A DNA stretch of 25,023 bases from JAIBJN01 sp035461525 (lineage in GTDB: Bacteria; Actinomycetota; Thermoleophilia; Gaiellales; Gaiellaceae), in contig DATHVD010000089.1 of assembly GCA_035461525.1 (NCBI GenBank), positions 1-25,023 on the forward strand, written 5' to 3'. Below the pieces are notes generated by a model that did no database searches, was not told the DNA's origin, and was given only the letters and a program-made list of their open reading frames with translations. Made by a program: the position numbers and the translations under genes. Below, in pieces: positions 7,034 through 13,890 of the stretch. Positions within the stretch are counted from its first letter, which is position 1. Each line of letters starts with the position of its first letter.

Positions 7034-8193
7034 CCTGCCGCGCGCAGGCGCAGCATGGCGACGACTCCGAGCGCGGGCCCGAGGGCGAGGAGCGCGAAGG
7101 CCCAGCGCCAGCCGACCGCGGACTCGAAGAACGGGATCAGCCAGATCGTCGCCACCGTGAGCGTGAAGCCGACGGCGAGCTGCATCGTCAGCGCCGTGCC
7201 GACGTAGGCCTGCTCGGCGTGCTCGGTGACGAGCGTCGAGAACTGCGCCGAGTCGGCGACGACGGCGAAGCCCCAGACGAGGCCGACGACCAGCACCGCC
7301 CAGGACGGGGCGTCGAGGAGGAGCCCGATCAGGAGCGCGCACGCCCCCGACACCGCCATCATCGCCGCGGTCGTCTCGGCGCGTCCGAAGCGGTCGCCGA
7401 GCACGCCTCCCACCCAGCACCCGAGTGCGCCGACGCCGATGACGGCGAACGTCGCGTACGCGGCGCCGGCGCCGTCCGACACCGCCGCCGAGAAGAAGAC
7501 GACGAACCACGCCCACATGGCGTAGAGCTCCCACATGTGCCCGAAGTAGCCGAGGCTGGCGAGGCGGACACCGCGGTTGGCGAACACGCGCCGGGCCTGG
7601 TGCGGGTCGAAGACGGCGCGCGGGAACGGGTACGGCCCGTCCCGGACGGCGAGAGCGAGGAGGCCGCCTGCGAGCGTCAGCGCCGAGGTCGCGTAGACGA
7701 CGGTACGCCAGTCGAGCCCGCCGAGCGCGTTCACGAGGTGGGGGAGGGCGGAGCCGAGGGTGAGCGCGCCGACGAGGATCCCGAGCGCGGTGCCGCGGCC
7801 TCGTCTGAACCACGTGGCCATCAGCTTCAGCGCGGGCGGGTAGACGCCGGCGAGAAAAAATCCGGTGGCGAAGCGGAGCGGGATGGCGGCCCCCGCGCTC
7901 CCGGCCGCCGCGAGGAGGAGGTTCGCGGCCGCCGCCCCGGCGGCGCCCGTGAGAACGACGAGCCGGGGCGGGACGACGTCGGCGACGTTGAGGACGCTCG
8001 AGACGAGCGCGCCCGCGACGAACCCGAGCTGGACCGCGATCGTGAGCCACGCTGCGGCCGTCGACCCGAGCTCCCACTCCTCCTGGAGCTGCGGCACGAC
8101 CGCCGTGGCCGAGAACCACGTCGTCATGGCGAGGACGAGCGCCGCGGCGAGGAGCGCGAGCGCCCGGCCGCGCCCTACAGGGGCTCGGTCCAT
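7030..8193 (-). CDS. Major facilitator superfamily transporter
   Basis: The 387-residue protein is almost entirely hydrophobic, with about 12 predicted membrane helices. A central hydrophilic loop (about 185-212) separates two six-helix halves. The cytoplasmic loop between helices 8 and 9 carries the MFS signature GDRFGR (266-271). A conserved ATWFRRGRGTALGI segment (126-139) resembles the helix 4-5 region of many MFS carriers. It is an inner-membrane secondary transporter; the substrate cannot be deduced. Its ATG lies 19 nt inside the end of the MaoC gene, so the two form one operon and are probably translationally coupled. An acid or CoA-ester-derived metabolite would fit the neighbour, but this is inference. 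Confidence 0.88.
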   Translation of the reverse strand: MDRAPVGRGRALALLAAALVLAMTTWFSATAVVPQLQEEWELGSTAAAWLTIAVQLGFVAGALVSSVLNVADVVPPRLVVLTGAAGAAAANLLLAAAGSAGAAIPLRFATGFFLAGVYPPALKLMATWFRRGRGTALGILVGALTLGSALPHLVNALGGLDWRTVVYATSALTLAGGLLALAVRDGPYPFPRAVFDPHQARRVFANRGVRLASLGYFGHMWELYAMWAWFVVFFSAAVSDGAGAAYATFAVIGVGALGCWVGGVLGDRFGRAETTAAMMAVSGACALLIGLLLDAPSWAVLVVGLVWGFAVVADSAQFSTLVTEHAEQAYVGTALTMQLAVGFTLTVATIWLIPFFESAVGWRWAFALLALGPALGVVAMLRLRAAG

Positions 8194-8573
8194 ACGAGCG
8201 CGGTGCCGTCGAGGACGAGCGTCCCCTCCTGGTTCGTGATCCGGGTGGCGAGCTTCGTGATCGGCTTGTCGGCGCGAGCCTCCAGCACCTCGACCTCCGC
8301 CGTGATCTCCTCACCGGGGCGGACGGGCGCCTTGAAGCTCCAGTCCACGTGCAGGAAGACGCTGCCGGGACCGGGTAGGTCCTCGGCGACGACGGCGTTC
8401 AGGAGCCCCGTAGTGACGCCGCCCTGGACGATGAGCCCGCCGAAGCGCGAGCGGGCCGCGGCCTCCTCGTCGTAGTGCAGCGGATTGCGGTCGCCCGTCA
8501 GCTCCGTGAAGAGCGCGATGTCCTCCGCGCGCACGCGCCGCGTGCGTCTTGCCGTGTCGCCGACCTCGGGCAC
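8175..8573 (-). CDS. MaoC-family (R)-specific enoyl-CoA hydratase-like protein
   Basis: The 132-residue protein is a single hotdog domain. It has the MaoC/hydratase 2 active-site signature LTGDRNPLHYDEEAAARSRF (about 25-44), including the Asp and His of the catalytic D-x4-H pair (D28, H33). FGGLIVQGGVTTGLL follows. Such proteins hydrate trans-2-enoyl-CoA or act as related dehydratases. Substrate specificity is not visible. The GTG start at 8573 has TAGGCT 7 nt upstream on the minus strand and no ribosome binding site, so translation is probably leaderless. It is the first gene of a two-gene operon with the MFS transporter and is divergent from an aldehyde dehydrogenase. Confidence 0.85.
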   Translation of the reverse strand: MPEVGDTARRTRRVRAEDIALFTELTGDRNPLHYDEEAAARSRFGGLIVQGGVTTGLLNAVVAEDLPGPGSVFLHVDWSFKAPVRPGEEITAEVEVLEARADKPITKLATRITNQEGTLVLDGTALVWTEPL

Positions 8574-8580
8574 GCCGCGA

Positions 8581-8590
8581 AGCCTAGAAT
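8581..8590. promoter_or_regulatory. Overlapping divergent -10 elements of maoC-like and aldehyde dehydrogenase genes
   Basis: On the minus strand TAGGCT (8586-8581) precedes the MaoC start by 7 nt. On the plus strand TAGAAT (8585-8590) serves the aldehyde dehydrogenase. The two hexamers share the TA of a central CTAG, so polymerase should not be able to use both at once. Confidence 0.5.
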
Positions 8591-8618
8591 CGATGGCGGT
8601 ATCGAGACAAGGAGCGAG

Positions 8619-10115
8619 ATGGCGACCACAGGGGCGAAGGCGTACAGGAACTACATCGGGGGCGAGTGGACGGAGGCGGCGGGCGGGGAGACGTTCGAGT
8701 CGGTGAACCCGGCGACCGGCGAGACGCTCGGCGTCTTCCCGAGCTCGACGACCGAGGACATGGACGGGGCCGTCGAGGCTGCGCTGGACGCGTACCAGAG
8801 CTGGCGGCTCGTGCCTGCACCCAAGCGCGCCGAGCTCCTCTACCACGTCGCGCGGCTCTTCGAGGAGCGCAAGGACGAGCTCACGGACGAGATGGTGCAA
8901 GAGATGGGCAAGGTGCGCCCCGAGGCGGGCGGCGACGTCCAGGAAGCGATCGACATGACGTACTACATGGCCGGCGAGGGCAGGCGCATGTCCGGGCAGA
9001 CGGTGCCGTCCGAGCTCCCGGACAAGTTCGCCATGTCCACGCGCAACCCGGTCGGCGTCGTGGGTGCGATCACCCCGTGGAACTTTCCCATCGCCATCCC
9101 AAGCTGGAAGATCGCGCCCGCGCTCGTCTGCGGCAACACGGTCGTCTTCAAGCCGGCCGAGGACACGCCGCTCCTGGCCGAGCGGTTCGTCGAGATCTTC
9201 GAGGAGGCGGGCCTCCCGCCGGGCGTCCTCAACATCGTGCACGGGGCCGGCGAGGACGTCGGCGCCCACCTCGTGCGCCACCCGGGCGTGCCGCTGGTCT
9301 CCTTCACGGGCTCGCGGGCGGTCGGGATCGAGGTGACGCAGAACGCCGCGCCGCAGCTCAAGCACGTCCACCTGGAGCTGGGCGGGAAGAACGCGATCAT
9401 CGTCATGGACGACGCCGACCTCGACCTCGCCGTGGACGGCATCCTCTGGTCGGCCTTCGGGACGACCGGCCAGCGCTGCACCGCGGCGAGCCGCGTCATC
9501 GCCACGAAGGCCGTCTACGACGAGCTCGCGTCGCGGCTCGTGCCCGCAGCGGAGCGGATGAAGCTCGGGAACGGACTCGAGCCCGACACGGACGTCGGCC
9601 CGCTCATCAACCGCGCGGCGCTCGACAAGGTGCACTCGTACACCGAGGTCGGCGAGGACGAGGGCGCGAAGCTCCTCACGGGCGGCGAGGCGGCAACCGA
9701 GAACGGCCTCGACAAGGGCTTCTTCTACCGGCCGACGATCTTCGCGGACGTCGAGCCGGGGATGCGGATCGCGCAGGAGGAGATCTTCGGCCCCACGACC
9801 GCGCTCATCCCTGCGACGGACGTGGACGAGGCGATCCGGATCGCGAACGGGATCGAGTTCGGCCTCTCCTCGTCGATCTTCACCCGCGACGTCAACCGGG
9901 CGTTCCGGGCGATGCGCGACCTGGCCGCCGGGATCACGTACGTGAACGCGGGGACGACCGGGGCCGAGGTGCACCTCCCCTTCGGCGGCACGAAGGGCAC
10001 GGGCAACGGCCACCGTGAGGCCGGCCAGGCGGCCCTCGACTTCTACACCGAGTGGAAGTCGATCTACGTCGACTACTCCGGCAAGCTCCAGCGCGCCCAG
10101 ATCGACAACCAGTGA
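8619..10115 (+). CDS. NAD(P)-dependent aldehyde dehydrogenase
   Basis: The 498-residue protein is a full-length ALDH-superfamily enzyme that oxidises an aldehyde to a carboxylate. It shows the cofactor-site TPWNFP (152-157; N155), Lys178 in FKPAEDTP, the SFTGS turn (228-232), the general base Glu253 in ELGGKN, the nucleophile Cys287 in GQRCTAASR, and EEIFGP (387-392). The C-terminal PFGGTKGTGNGHREAG with TEWKSIYVDYSG suggests the subgroup of semialdehyde dehydrogenases (alpha-ketoglutarate- or aminoadipate-semialdehyde-like), but I cannot fix the substrate. Start choice: ATG at 8619 follows AAGGAG by 4 nt; an upstream in-frame extension lies inside the divergent gene. A perfect 9-bp hairpin follows the stop. 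Confidence 0.93.
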   Translation: MATTGAKAYRNYIGGEWTEAAGGETFESVNPATGETLGVFPSSTTEDMDGAVEAALDAYQSWRLVPAPKRAELLYHVARLFEERKDELTDEMVQEMGKVRPEAGGDVQEAIDMTYYMAGEGRRMSGQTVPSELPDKFAMSTRNPVGVVGAITPWNFPIAIPSWKIAPALVCGNTVVFKPAEDTPLLAERFVEIFEEAGLPPGVLNIVHGAGEDVGAHLVRHPGVPLVSFTGSRAVGIEVTQNAAPQLKHVHLELGGKNAIIVMDDADLDLAVDGILWSAFGTTGQRCTAASRVIATKAVYDELASRLVPAAERMKLGNGLEPDTDVGPLINRAALDKVHSYTEVGEDEGAKLLTGGEAATENGLDKGFFYRPTIFADVEPGMRIAQEEIFGPTTALIPATDVDEAIRIANGIEFGLSSSIFTRDVNRAFRAMRDLAAGITYVNAGTTGAEVHLPFGGTKGTGNGHREAGQAALDFYTEWKSIYVDYSGKLQRAQIDNQ

Positions 10116-10139
10116 GGCCGGCGGCGGCTCCCGCCGGCC
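10116..10139 (+). terminator. Terminator-like hairpin after the aldehyde dehydrogenase
   Basis: GGCCGGCGG (10116-10124) and CCGCCGGCC (10131-10139) form a perfect 9-bp stem with a 6-nt loop directly after the stop codon. No T tract follows. Confidence 0.6.
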
Positions 10140-10142
10140 CCA

Positions 10143-10199
10143 TGCGTCTGGGGCCACCCCGAACCACCACCCGCTTCGAGCGTAGCGAGGAAAGACGCA
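10143..10199 (+). ncRNA. Possible structured leader upstream of the nif3-like/rnhA operon
   Basis: TGCGTCT (10143-10149) is complementary to AGACGCA (10193-10199). The enclosed segment holds two small hairpins: GGGG-CCA-CCCC (10150-10160) and CGCT-TCG-AGCG (10172-10182). Together they could form a three-way junction 38 nt before the Shine-Dalgarno site at 10238. I cannot match it to a known riboswitch. It may also be a chance set of inverted repeats in GC-rich DNA. Confidence 0.3.
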
Positions 10200-10248
10200 C
10201 GTGTGTGACACGCACCTCGCCGACTTCGTGCCGAGACGGAGCGGAAGC

Positions 10249-10581
10249 GTGACGGCCGACGCGAGGCGCAAGCTCGTCGTCTTCGTGCCCGCCGACGCGC
10301 TCGACGCCGTGCGCGACGCGGTCTTCGCGGCCGGGGCGGGTCGGATCGGCCAATACGAGCGCTGCTCCTGGTTCGCGGAGGGAACGGGCACGTTCCTCGG
10401 CGGCGAGGAGAGCAGCCCGACCCTGGGGGAGCGCGGCCGCGAGGAGCGCGTCCCCGAGCTCCGGCTCGAGACGGTCTACCCGGCCGATCGGGAGGCCGAC
10501 GTCGTCCGCGCGCTCCGGGCCGCCCACCCCTACGAGGAGCCGGCCTTCGACCTCTACATGCTTGCCGACCCGCCCGCGTGA
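10249..10581 (+). CDS. Stand-alone YqfO/NIF3-insert-type domain protein
   Basis: The 110-residue product matches the PII-like domain that is inserted into long NIF3-family proteins such as YqfO, found here on its own. It has KLVVFVPADALDAVRDAVF, then GAGRIGQYERCSWFAEGTGTF (about 29-49), and closes with AAHPYEEPAFDLY. NIF3 proteins bind a dinuclear metal centre, but the metal-binding His/Glu set of the main domain is not part of this fragment, and its molecular role is unknown. Start: GTG at 10249 has GGAG 7 nt upstream. In-frame GTGs at 10228 and 10201 lack such a site. Its stop overlaps the rnhA start (GTGA), so the two are translationally coupled. Confidence 0.75.
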   Translation: MTADARRKLVVFVPADALDAVRDAVFAAGAGRIGQYERCSWFAEGTGTFLGGEESSPTLGERGREERVPELRLETVYPADREADVVRALRAAHPYEEPAFDLYMLADPPA

Positions 10582-10985
10582 AGGCCCGCCTCTCGACCGA
10601 CGGGGGCGCCCGCGGCAACCCCGGCCCGGCCGCCGCGGCCTACGTCCTCGAGGCCGAGGACGGCACCGTCCTCGCCGCCCACGGGGAGGCCATCGGCGTC
10701 GCTACGAACAACGTCGCCGAGTACCGTGCCCTCATCGCCGGGCTCGAGCGCGCGCGCGACCTCGGGATCACCGACCTCGAGGTCGTCTCCGACTCGGAGC
10801 TTGTCGTCAAGCAGATGCGCGGCGAGTACAAGGTGAAGAACGAGGCGCTCCGCGACCTCTCGCTCCGCGCGGCCCGCCTGGCGCGCGAGATCGGCGCCGT
10901 TCGCTACACGGCTGTCCGCCGCGAGCACAACGAGCTCGCCGACACGCTCGTGAACGAGGCGCTGGACGCGGCCGCCGGGGCCTGA
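10578..10985 (+). CDS. rnhA: Ribonuclease HI
   Basis: The 135-residue protein is an RNase H-fold enzyme that cleaves RNA in RNA-DNA hybrids, using two metal ions. The four acidic catalytic residues are visible: Asp8 in STDGGARGNPGP, Glu48 in NNVAEYRAL, Asp72 in VSDSELVV, and Asp122 in EHNELAD. It is of the short type lacking the basic handle of E. coli RNase HI, as in archaeal and many actinobacterial single-domain enzymes. It could also be called a reverse transcriptase-like RNase H family protein. The GTG start overlaps the preceding stop by 4 nt. Confidence 0.9.
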   Translation: MKARLSTDGGARGNPGPAAAAYVLEAEDGTVLAAHGEAIGVATNNVAEYRALIAGLERARDLGITDLEVVSDSELVVKQMRGEYKVKNEALRDLSLRAARLAREIGAVRYTAVRREHNELADTLVNEALDAAAGA

Positions 10986-11039
10986 GACCGGTCTCGCCCT
11001 CCCTCGGAGCGGCCGCCCACGGACGGACACGGGCCCGGC

Positions 11040-11045
11040 TATAAT
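11040..11045 (+). promoter_or_regulatory. -10 element of tRNA-Gly
   Basis: A perfect TATAAT ends 11 nt before the tRNA 5' end. No clear -35 is seen. A 12-bp perfect palindrome GAGACCGGTCTC lies upstream at 10984-10995. Confidence 0.65.
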
Positions 11046-11056
11046 CCGCCGGGCGT

Positions 11057-11130
11057 GCGGATGTAGCTCAGTTGGCTAGAGCGTCTGCTTGCCATGCAGA
11101 AGGTCGTGGGTTCGAGTCCCATCATCCGCT
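11057..11130 (+). tRNA. trnG: tRNA-Gly (GCC anticodon)
   Basis: The 74-nt sequence folds as a cloverleaf. The acceptor stem is GCGGATG with CATCCGC and a discriminator T. The D arm contains AGCTCAGTTGGCTAGAGC. The anticodon stem TCTGC/GCAGA encloses loop TTGCCAT with anticodon GCC (11091-11093), and the T arm contains GGGTTCGAGTCCC. No CCA is encoded. Confidence 0.95.
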
Positions 11131-11137
11131 CCTCAGG

Positions 11138-11163
11138 AAGCCCCCGGAAACGGGGGTCTTTCG
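11138..11163 (+). terminator. Rho-independent terminator of tRNA-Gly
   Basis: CCCCCG (11141-11146) and CGGGGG (11151-11156) flank a GAAA tetraloop and are followed by TCTTTCGTT. It starts 8 nt after the tRNA end. Confidence 0.75.
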
Positions 11164-11374
11164 TTGGCCGCACCGGAGACACCAGCGGCCTTCTGCAAGC
11201 GCAACGCGCGAGGCGATCGTGCGGAATGGCTTCGCCCGATCGTCGCGGGCGTAGGGCTGATCGGCGCGCTGAGCCGCCCGGAGACGGCGGCGATCCTCGA
11301 CGCTGCCAGAGGCGAATCGCCCGCCTACCCTACGGGCTCGCATTGGCAAGGGGGGCGAACGAGGGAGGGTCGAC
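11164..11374. other. Intergenic region without a supported gene
   Basis: About 210 nt between the tRNA-Gly terminator and the deacetylase gene. Open frames here have no recognisable homology or good starts. The right end holds the GAGGGAGGG ribosome binding site (11361-11369) of the deacetylase. No clear promoter stands out. Confidence 0.5.
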
Positions 11375-12307
11375 ATGAATCAGCAGTTCTTCGTGAGGCA
11401 GGATCGGGAAGTCGAGGGGCCGCCCCGGGAGCTCGTGGGCTACGGAGAGCATCCGCCGGTCGTGCGCTGGCCAGGCGGGGCGAAGGTCGCGGTGCAGATC
11501 GTCGTCAACTACGAGGAAGGCTCCGAGAAGTCCTTCCCGATGGGGGACGGCGAGAACGATGTGCTGCACGAGATCCCCTTCCACCTGGAGGGGGTCCGGG
11601 ATCTGTGCGTGGAGTCGGTGTACGAGTACGGGTCGCGGGCGGGTATCTGGCGGCTCTTCCGGATTTTCGACGCGGCTGGGGTGCCCGTGACGTTCTTCGC
11701 GGCCGCCGTCGCGCTCGAGCGCAACATGGAGGTGGCGCGCAAGCTGGCGGCGCGTGGCGACGAGGCTGCCGGCCACGGATTTCGCTGGTCGAACCATTTC
11801 GAGATGACTCGGGAGGAGGAGGCGGAGGCGATCCGGCTCGGCGTCGAGTCGATCGATCGCTCCGTGGGAACGAGGCCTCTGGGATGGTACTGCCGCGAGA
11901 TGAGCGTCAACACCCGCGAGCTGCTCGTGGAGGAGGGAGGCTTCCTGTACGACTCGGAGTGCTACAACGACGATCTTCCCTACTGGACGCGTGTGAACGG
12001 CAAGCAGCACCTGGTCGTGCCGTACTCGCTGGTCGTGAACGACGCCCGCTACGTGCTTGCGCAAGGCTACGGTAGCCCCGAGCACTTCCTCGAGTACGCC
12101 AAGGCCACCGTCGACCGGTTGCGCGACGATGGCGACGACTGCGCCCGCATGATGTCCATCGGGCTCCACCCGCGCTTCAGCGGACAGCCGGCTCGCAGCG
12201 ACGCCCTGGCCAGGTTCATCGACTACGCGCAGGGACTCGACGACGTCTGGTTCGCCCGCCGGGTCGACGTCGCGAAGAGCTTCGCCGAGCAGGTGCCCGG
12301 GAACTAA
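11375..12307 (+). CDS. PuuE/allantoinase-type polysaccharide deacetylase family protein
   Basis: The 310-residue protein belongs to the NodB-fold carbohydrate esterase 4 superfamily, PuuE branch. It has the branch hallmark NYEEGSE (45-51), AGVPVTFFAAAVALERN (101-117), GHGFRW (133-138, metal/active-site His), RPLGWY (167-172), and a C-terminal SIGLHPRFSGQPARSDAL motif. PuuE members are metal-light hydrolases such as cofactor-independent allantoinase, acting on purine ring-opening products. Some act on other cyclic amides, so the substrate is open. ATG at 11375 has a strong GAGGGAGGG 5 nt upstream. The convergent neighbour is an isochorismatase-family amidohydrolase, a frequent partner in ureide and N-carbamoyl compound breakdown. 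Codon use looks less GC3-extreme than in the surrounding housekeeping genes. Confidence 0.85.
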   Translation: MNQQFFVRQDREVEGPPRELVGYGEHPPVVRWPGGAKVAVQIVVNYEEGSEKSFPMGDGENDVLHEIPFHLEGVRDLCVESVYEYGSRAGIWRLFRIFDAAGVPVTFFAAAVALERNMEVARKLAARGDEAAGHGFRWSNHFEMTREEEAEAIRLGVESIDRSVGTRPLGWYCREMSVNTRELLVEEGGFLYDSECYNDDLPYWTRVNGKQHLVVPYSLVVNDARYVLAQGYGSPEHFLEYAKATVDRLRDDGDDCARMMSIGLHPRFSGQPARSDALARFIDYAQGLDDVWFARRVDVAKSFAEQVPGN

Positions 12308-12330
12308 AGGAACCGCTTGCGCGAGGTCGT

Positions 12331-12347
12331 GGGCGGGAGGCTCGCCC
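12331..12347. terminator. Weak hairpin between convergent genes
   Basis: GGGCG (12331-12335) pairs with CGCCC (12343-12347) in the 48-nt gap between the deacetylase and the cysteine hydrolase. The short stem lacks a T tract. It is a possible bidirectional terminator only. Confidence 0.25.
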
Positions 12348-12355
12348 GTGAGCGC

Positions 12356-13072
12356 CTAGGTTCTGGAACCGACTTCGGAGGCAGGCTGGCTTCCGGCTGG
12401 CTCCTGTGCCGACCAGATGGCGAGAATCTCCTCGGCCGTCGCGATGTCGAAGCGGTGGCGCATCAGGAGGAGCGACGCCTCGTGCTGTTCTCGGTCGTCG
12501 CTTGCGACGCAGTCCTCCGCGACGACCACGTAGTAGTCGTTGAAGAGCGCATCTCGCGCAGTCGACTCGACGCAGCCCTCGGTCGTGCAGCCCGTCATCA
12601 CGACGGACTTGATCCCGTTGCTGCGCAGCAGCATGTCGAGGTTCGTCCCCCAGAAGCCGCTCGACCGGTACTTCTTGACCATCAGATCGCCCGGCTGCGG
12701 AGCGAGCTCGTCGATGATCGCCTGGCCTTCCGAACCGTCGGCCGTGTACCCCAGCGGCTCGAGCTCCCGGTGGCTTGTCAGGTGCAGCCGGAGGTTGAAG
12801 CGAATCTGAGCGGGCGACTCGCTCGCCCGGTTGGGAAGCACCGTCATCTGCATGTAGATCACGGGAACGTCCGCCTCCCGCGCTCCCTCGATCATGCGCG
12901 CAAGCCGCGGGATCATCGGCGTGTACATCGAGATGTCGACTCCGAGACGATCGAAGGCCCAGCCGGGGGCGCAGAAGTCGCGCTGCATGTCGACGACGAC
13001 CAGCGCGGTATGATCGGGATCGACGAGCTCCTCGAGCTCGGTGAACACGTGCTTGCCCTCGATCTCGATCAT
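12356..13072 (-). CDS. Isochorismatase-family cysteine hydrolase
   Basis: The 238-residue protein has the alpha/beta fold of nicotinamidase, N-carbamoylsarcosine amidase, biuret hydrolase and related enzymes. The triad is visible: Asp28 in ALVVVDMQRDF, Lys134 in VKKYRSSGFWGTNLD (131-146), and Cys167 in TGCTTEGCVESTARDAL, where the strand before it has the cis-peptide turn of the family. It should hydrolyse an amide or ureido C-N bond through a Cys thioester. A 20-residue N-terminal extension precedes the core. The ATG at 13072 gives the usual length; upstream in-frame sequence overlaps the divergent GNAT promoter region. Convergent with the PuuE-like gene, it fits a small purine/pyrimidine- or ureide-degrading pair (inference). 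Confidence 0.85.
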   Translation of the reverse strand: MIEIEGKHVFTELEELVDPDHTALVVVDMQRDFCAPGWAFDRLGVDISMYTPMIPRLARMIEGAREADVPVIYMQMTVLPNRASESPAQIRFNLRLHLTSHRELEPLGYTADGSEGQAIIDELAPQPGDLMVKKYRSSGFWGTNLDMLLRSNGIKSVVMTGCTTEGCVESTARDALFNDYYVVVAEDCVASDDREQHEASLLLMRHRFDIATAEEILAIWSAQEPAGSQPASEVGSRT

Positions 13073-13083
13073 CGCGAGGGTGA

Positions 13084-13089
13084 AGAATA
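13084..13089 (-). promoter_or_regulatory. Candidate -10 of the cysteine hydrolase gene
   Basis: On the minus strand TATTCT ends 11 nt before the ATG at 13072, predicting a leaderless or very short-leader transcript. No good ribosome binding site is present. Confidence 0.4.
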
Positions 13090-13142
13090 CTCCCGTCGAA
13101 GGCGTGCCGATCAGGCTCGAGGTCCACGGTACCGGGCTCGAA

Positions 13143-13157
13143 GAGAGCGACGCTCTC
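13143..13157. promoter_or_regulatory. Perfect 7-1-7 palindrome, candidate operator
   Basis: GAGAGCGACGCTCTC is a perfect inverted repeat with a 1-nt centre. It lies in the 112-nt divergent region between the cysteine hydrolase and the GNAT gene and covers the expected -35 position of the GNAT promoter. No regulator gene is adjacent. Confidence 0.4.
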
Positions 13158-13171
13158 CGGCGTGGGAGGCA

Positions 13172-13177
13172 TAGGCT
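13172..13177 (+). promoter_or_regulatory. Leaderless -10 of the GNAT gene
   Basis: TAGGCT ends 7 nt before the ATG at 13185. It is the same hexamer and spacing as the MaoC promoter on the other strand at 8586. Confidence 0.5.
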
Positions 13178-13184
13178 TCGCCCG

Positions 13185-13688
13185 ATGACCGGCGCAGACG
13201 GGCGACGCCGCGAGCCTGCGGGCGGCTTCGTGATCGAGGCGGACGACCCGTGGCGCGACGACGTTCGCCGCCTCCTCGCGGAGCACCGGGCGTTCGCGCT
13301 CACCGTCACGCCGCCGGAGAGCGTCCACGCCCTTGCTCCAGACGACGCCCTCGAGGGCGGCATCACGTTCTTCAGCGTGCGCAAAGTCGACGGCGAGCTG
13401 CTCGGCATCGGCGCGCTCAGGCAGCTCGACCCCGAGCACGTGGAGGTGAAATCGATGCACACGACGAGCGCGGCGCGACGGCGCGGCGTCGGGCGCGCCC
13501 TTGTCGACCGCCTGGTCGCAGAGGCGGCCGCCCGCGGCGCCCGCCGCGTCAGCCTCGAGACGGGCACCGGCGAAGCGTTCGCGCCCGCGCGTGCGCTCTA
13601 CGCGGCGTCCGGGTTCGCGGCGTGCGAGCCCTTCGGCGAGTACCAGCCGACCCCGCACAACACGTTCATGACGCGCTACCTCGTCTGA
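13185..13688 (+). CDS. GNAT-family N-acetyltransferase
   Basis: The 167-residue protein is a single GNAT domain that would transfer an acetyl group from acetyl-CoA to an amine. Motif A, the acetyl-CoA pyrophosphate loop, is visible as RRRGVGRALVDRLVAEA (about 101-117, fitting R/QxxGxG/A). The beta-4 strand before it is HVEVKSMHTT, and motif B has ALYAASGFAACEPFGEY near the C-terminus. The layout (VRKVDGELLGIGALRQLD first) resembles the YsnE/PapA-like small-molecule acetyltransferases. The acceptor is unknown. The ATG has a leaderless -10 upstream and is where homology begins. Confidence 0.85.
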   Translation: MTGADGRRREPAGGFVIEADDPWRDDVRRLLAEHRAFALTVTPPESVHALAPDDALEGGITFFSVRKVDGELLGIGALRQLDPEHVEVKSMHTTSAARRRGVGRALVDRLVAEAAARGARRVSLETGTGEAFAPARALYAASGFAACEPFGEYQPTPHNTFMTRYLV

Positions 13689-13890
13689 GCCCGCAGCCGA
13701 TCCCGGCTGCGCTGCTGCTTCGCCAGGTACTCCTCGAACCGCCCGTGGCTCGTGGCGAGCCGGGCGCCGGAAATCGGCTCGAGCCGCCGCAAGCGGCGGT
13801 GGCAGCGCTCGAGCCCTCCGTCCATCGGTCTCTTCGCAGGATGCGTTGCGCCGGACGAGTCTTCCCTGCGGCTCGGGCTCGAGCGCGGGG
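13689..13890. other. Intergenic region with short hairpins
   Basis: About 200 nt between the convergent GNAT and decarboxylase genes. A hairpin CCGC-CGCAAGCG-GCGG lies around 13785-13797. Both-strand ORFs here are short and Arg-rich, as expected from GC-rich noncoding DNA. No gene is supported. Confidence 0.5.

Noticed and set aside
7219..8475. Plus-strand frame opposite the MFS transporter
   Set aside because: It has the highly charged, Arg/Glu/Asp-rich composition typical of the complement of a hydrophobic membrane protein gene.
8574..10391. Long minus-strand upstream extension of the MaoC frame over the aldehyde dehydrogenase
   Set aside because: Only the last 132 residues (from GTG 8573) have MaoC homology. 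The rest is an antisense shadow of a clear ALDH gene.
10984..10995. Perfect palindrome GAGACCGGTCTC upstream of tRNA-Gly
   Set aside because: A single short palindrome right after rnhA without a related promoter geometry. It could be chance, so it is only mentioned with the promoter.
12324..12333. AGGTCGTGGG repeated from tRNA-Gly (11101-11110), considered as an attachment site of a cassette
   Set aside because: Only 10 identical bases, not at the tRNA 3' end, and no integrase is present. Chance is likely in GC-rich DNA.
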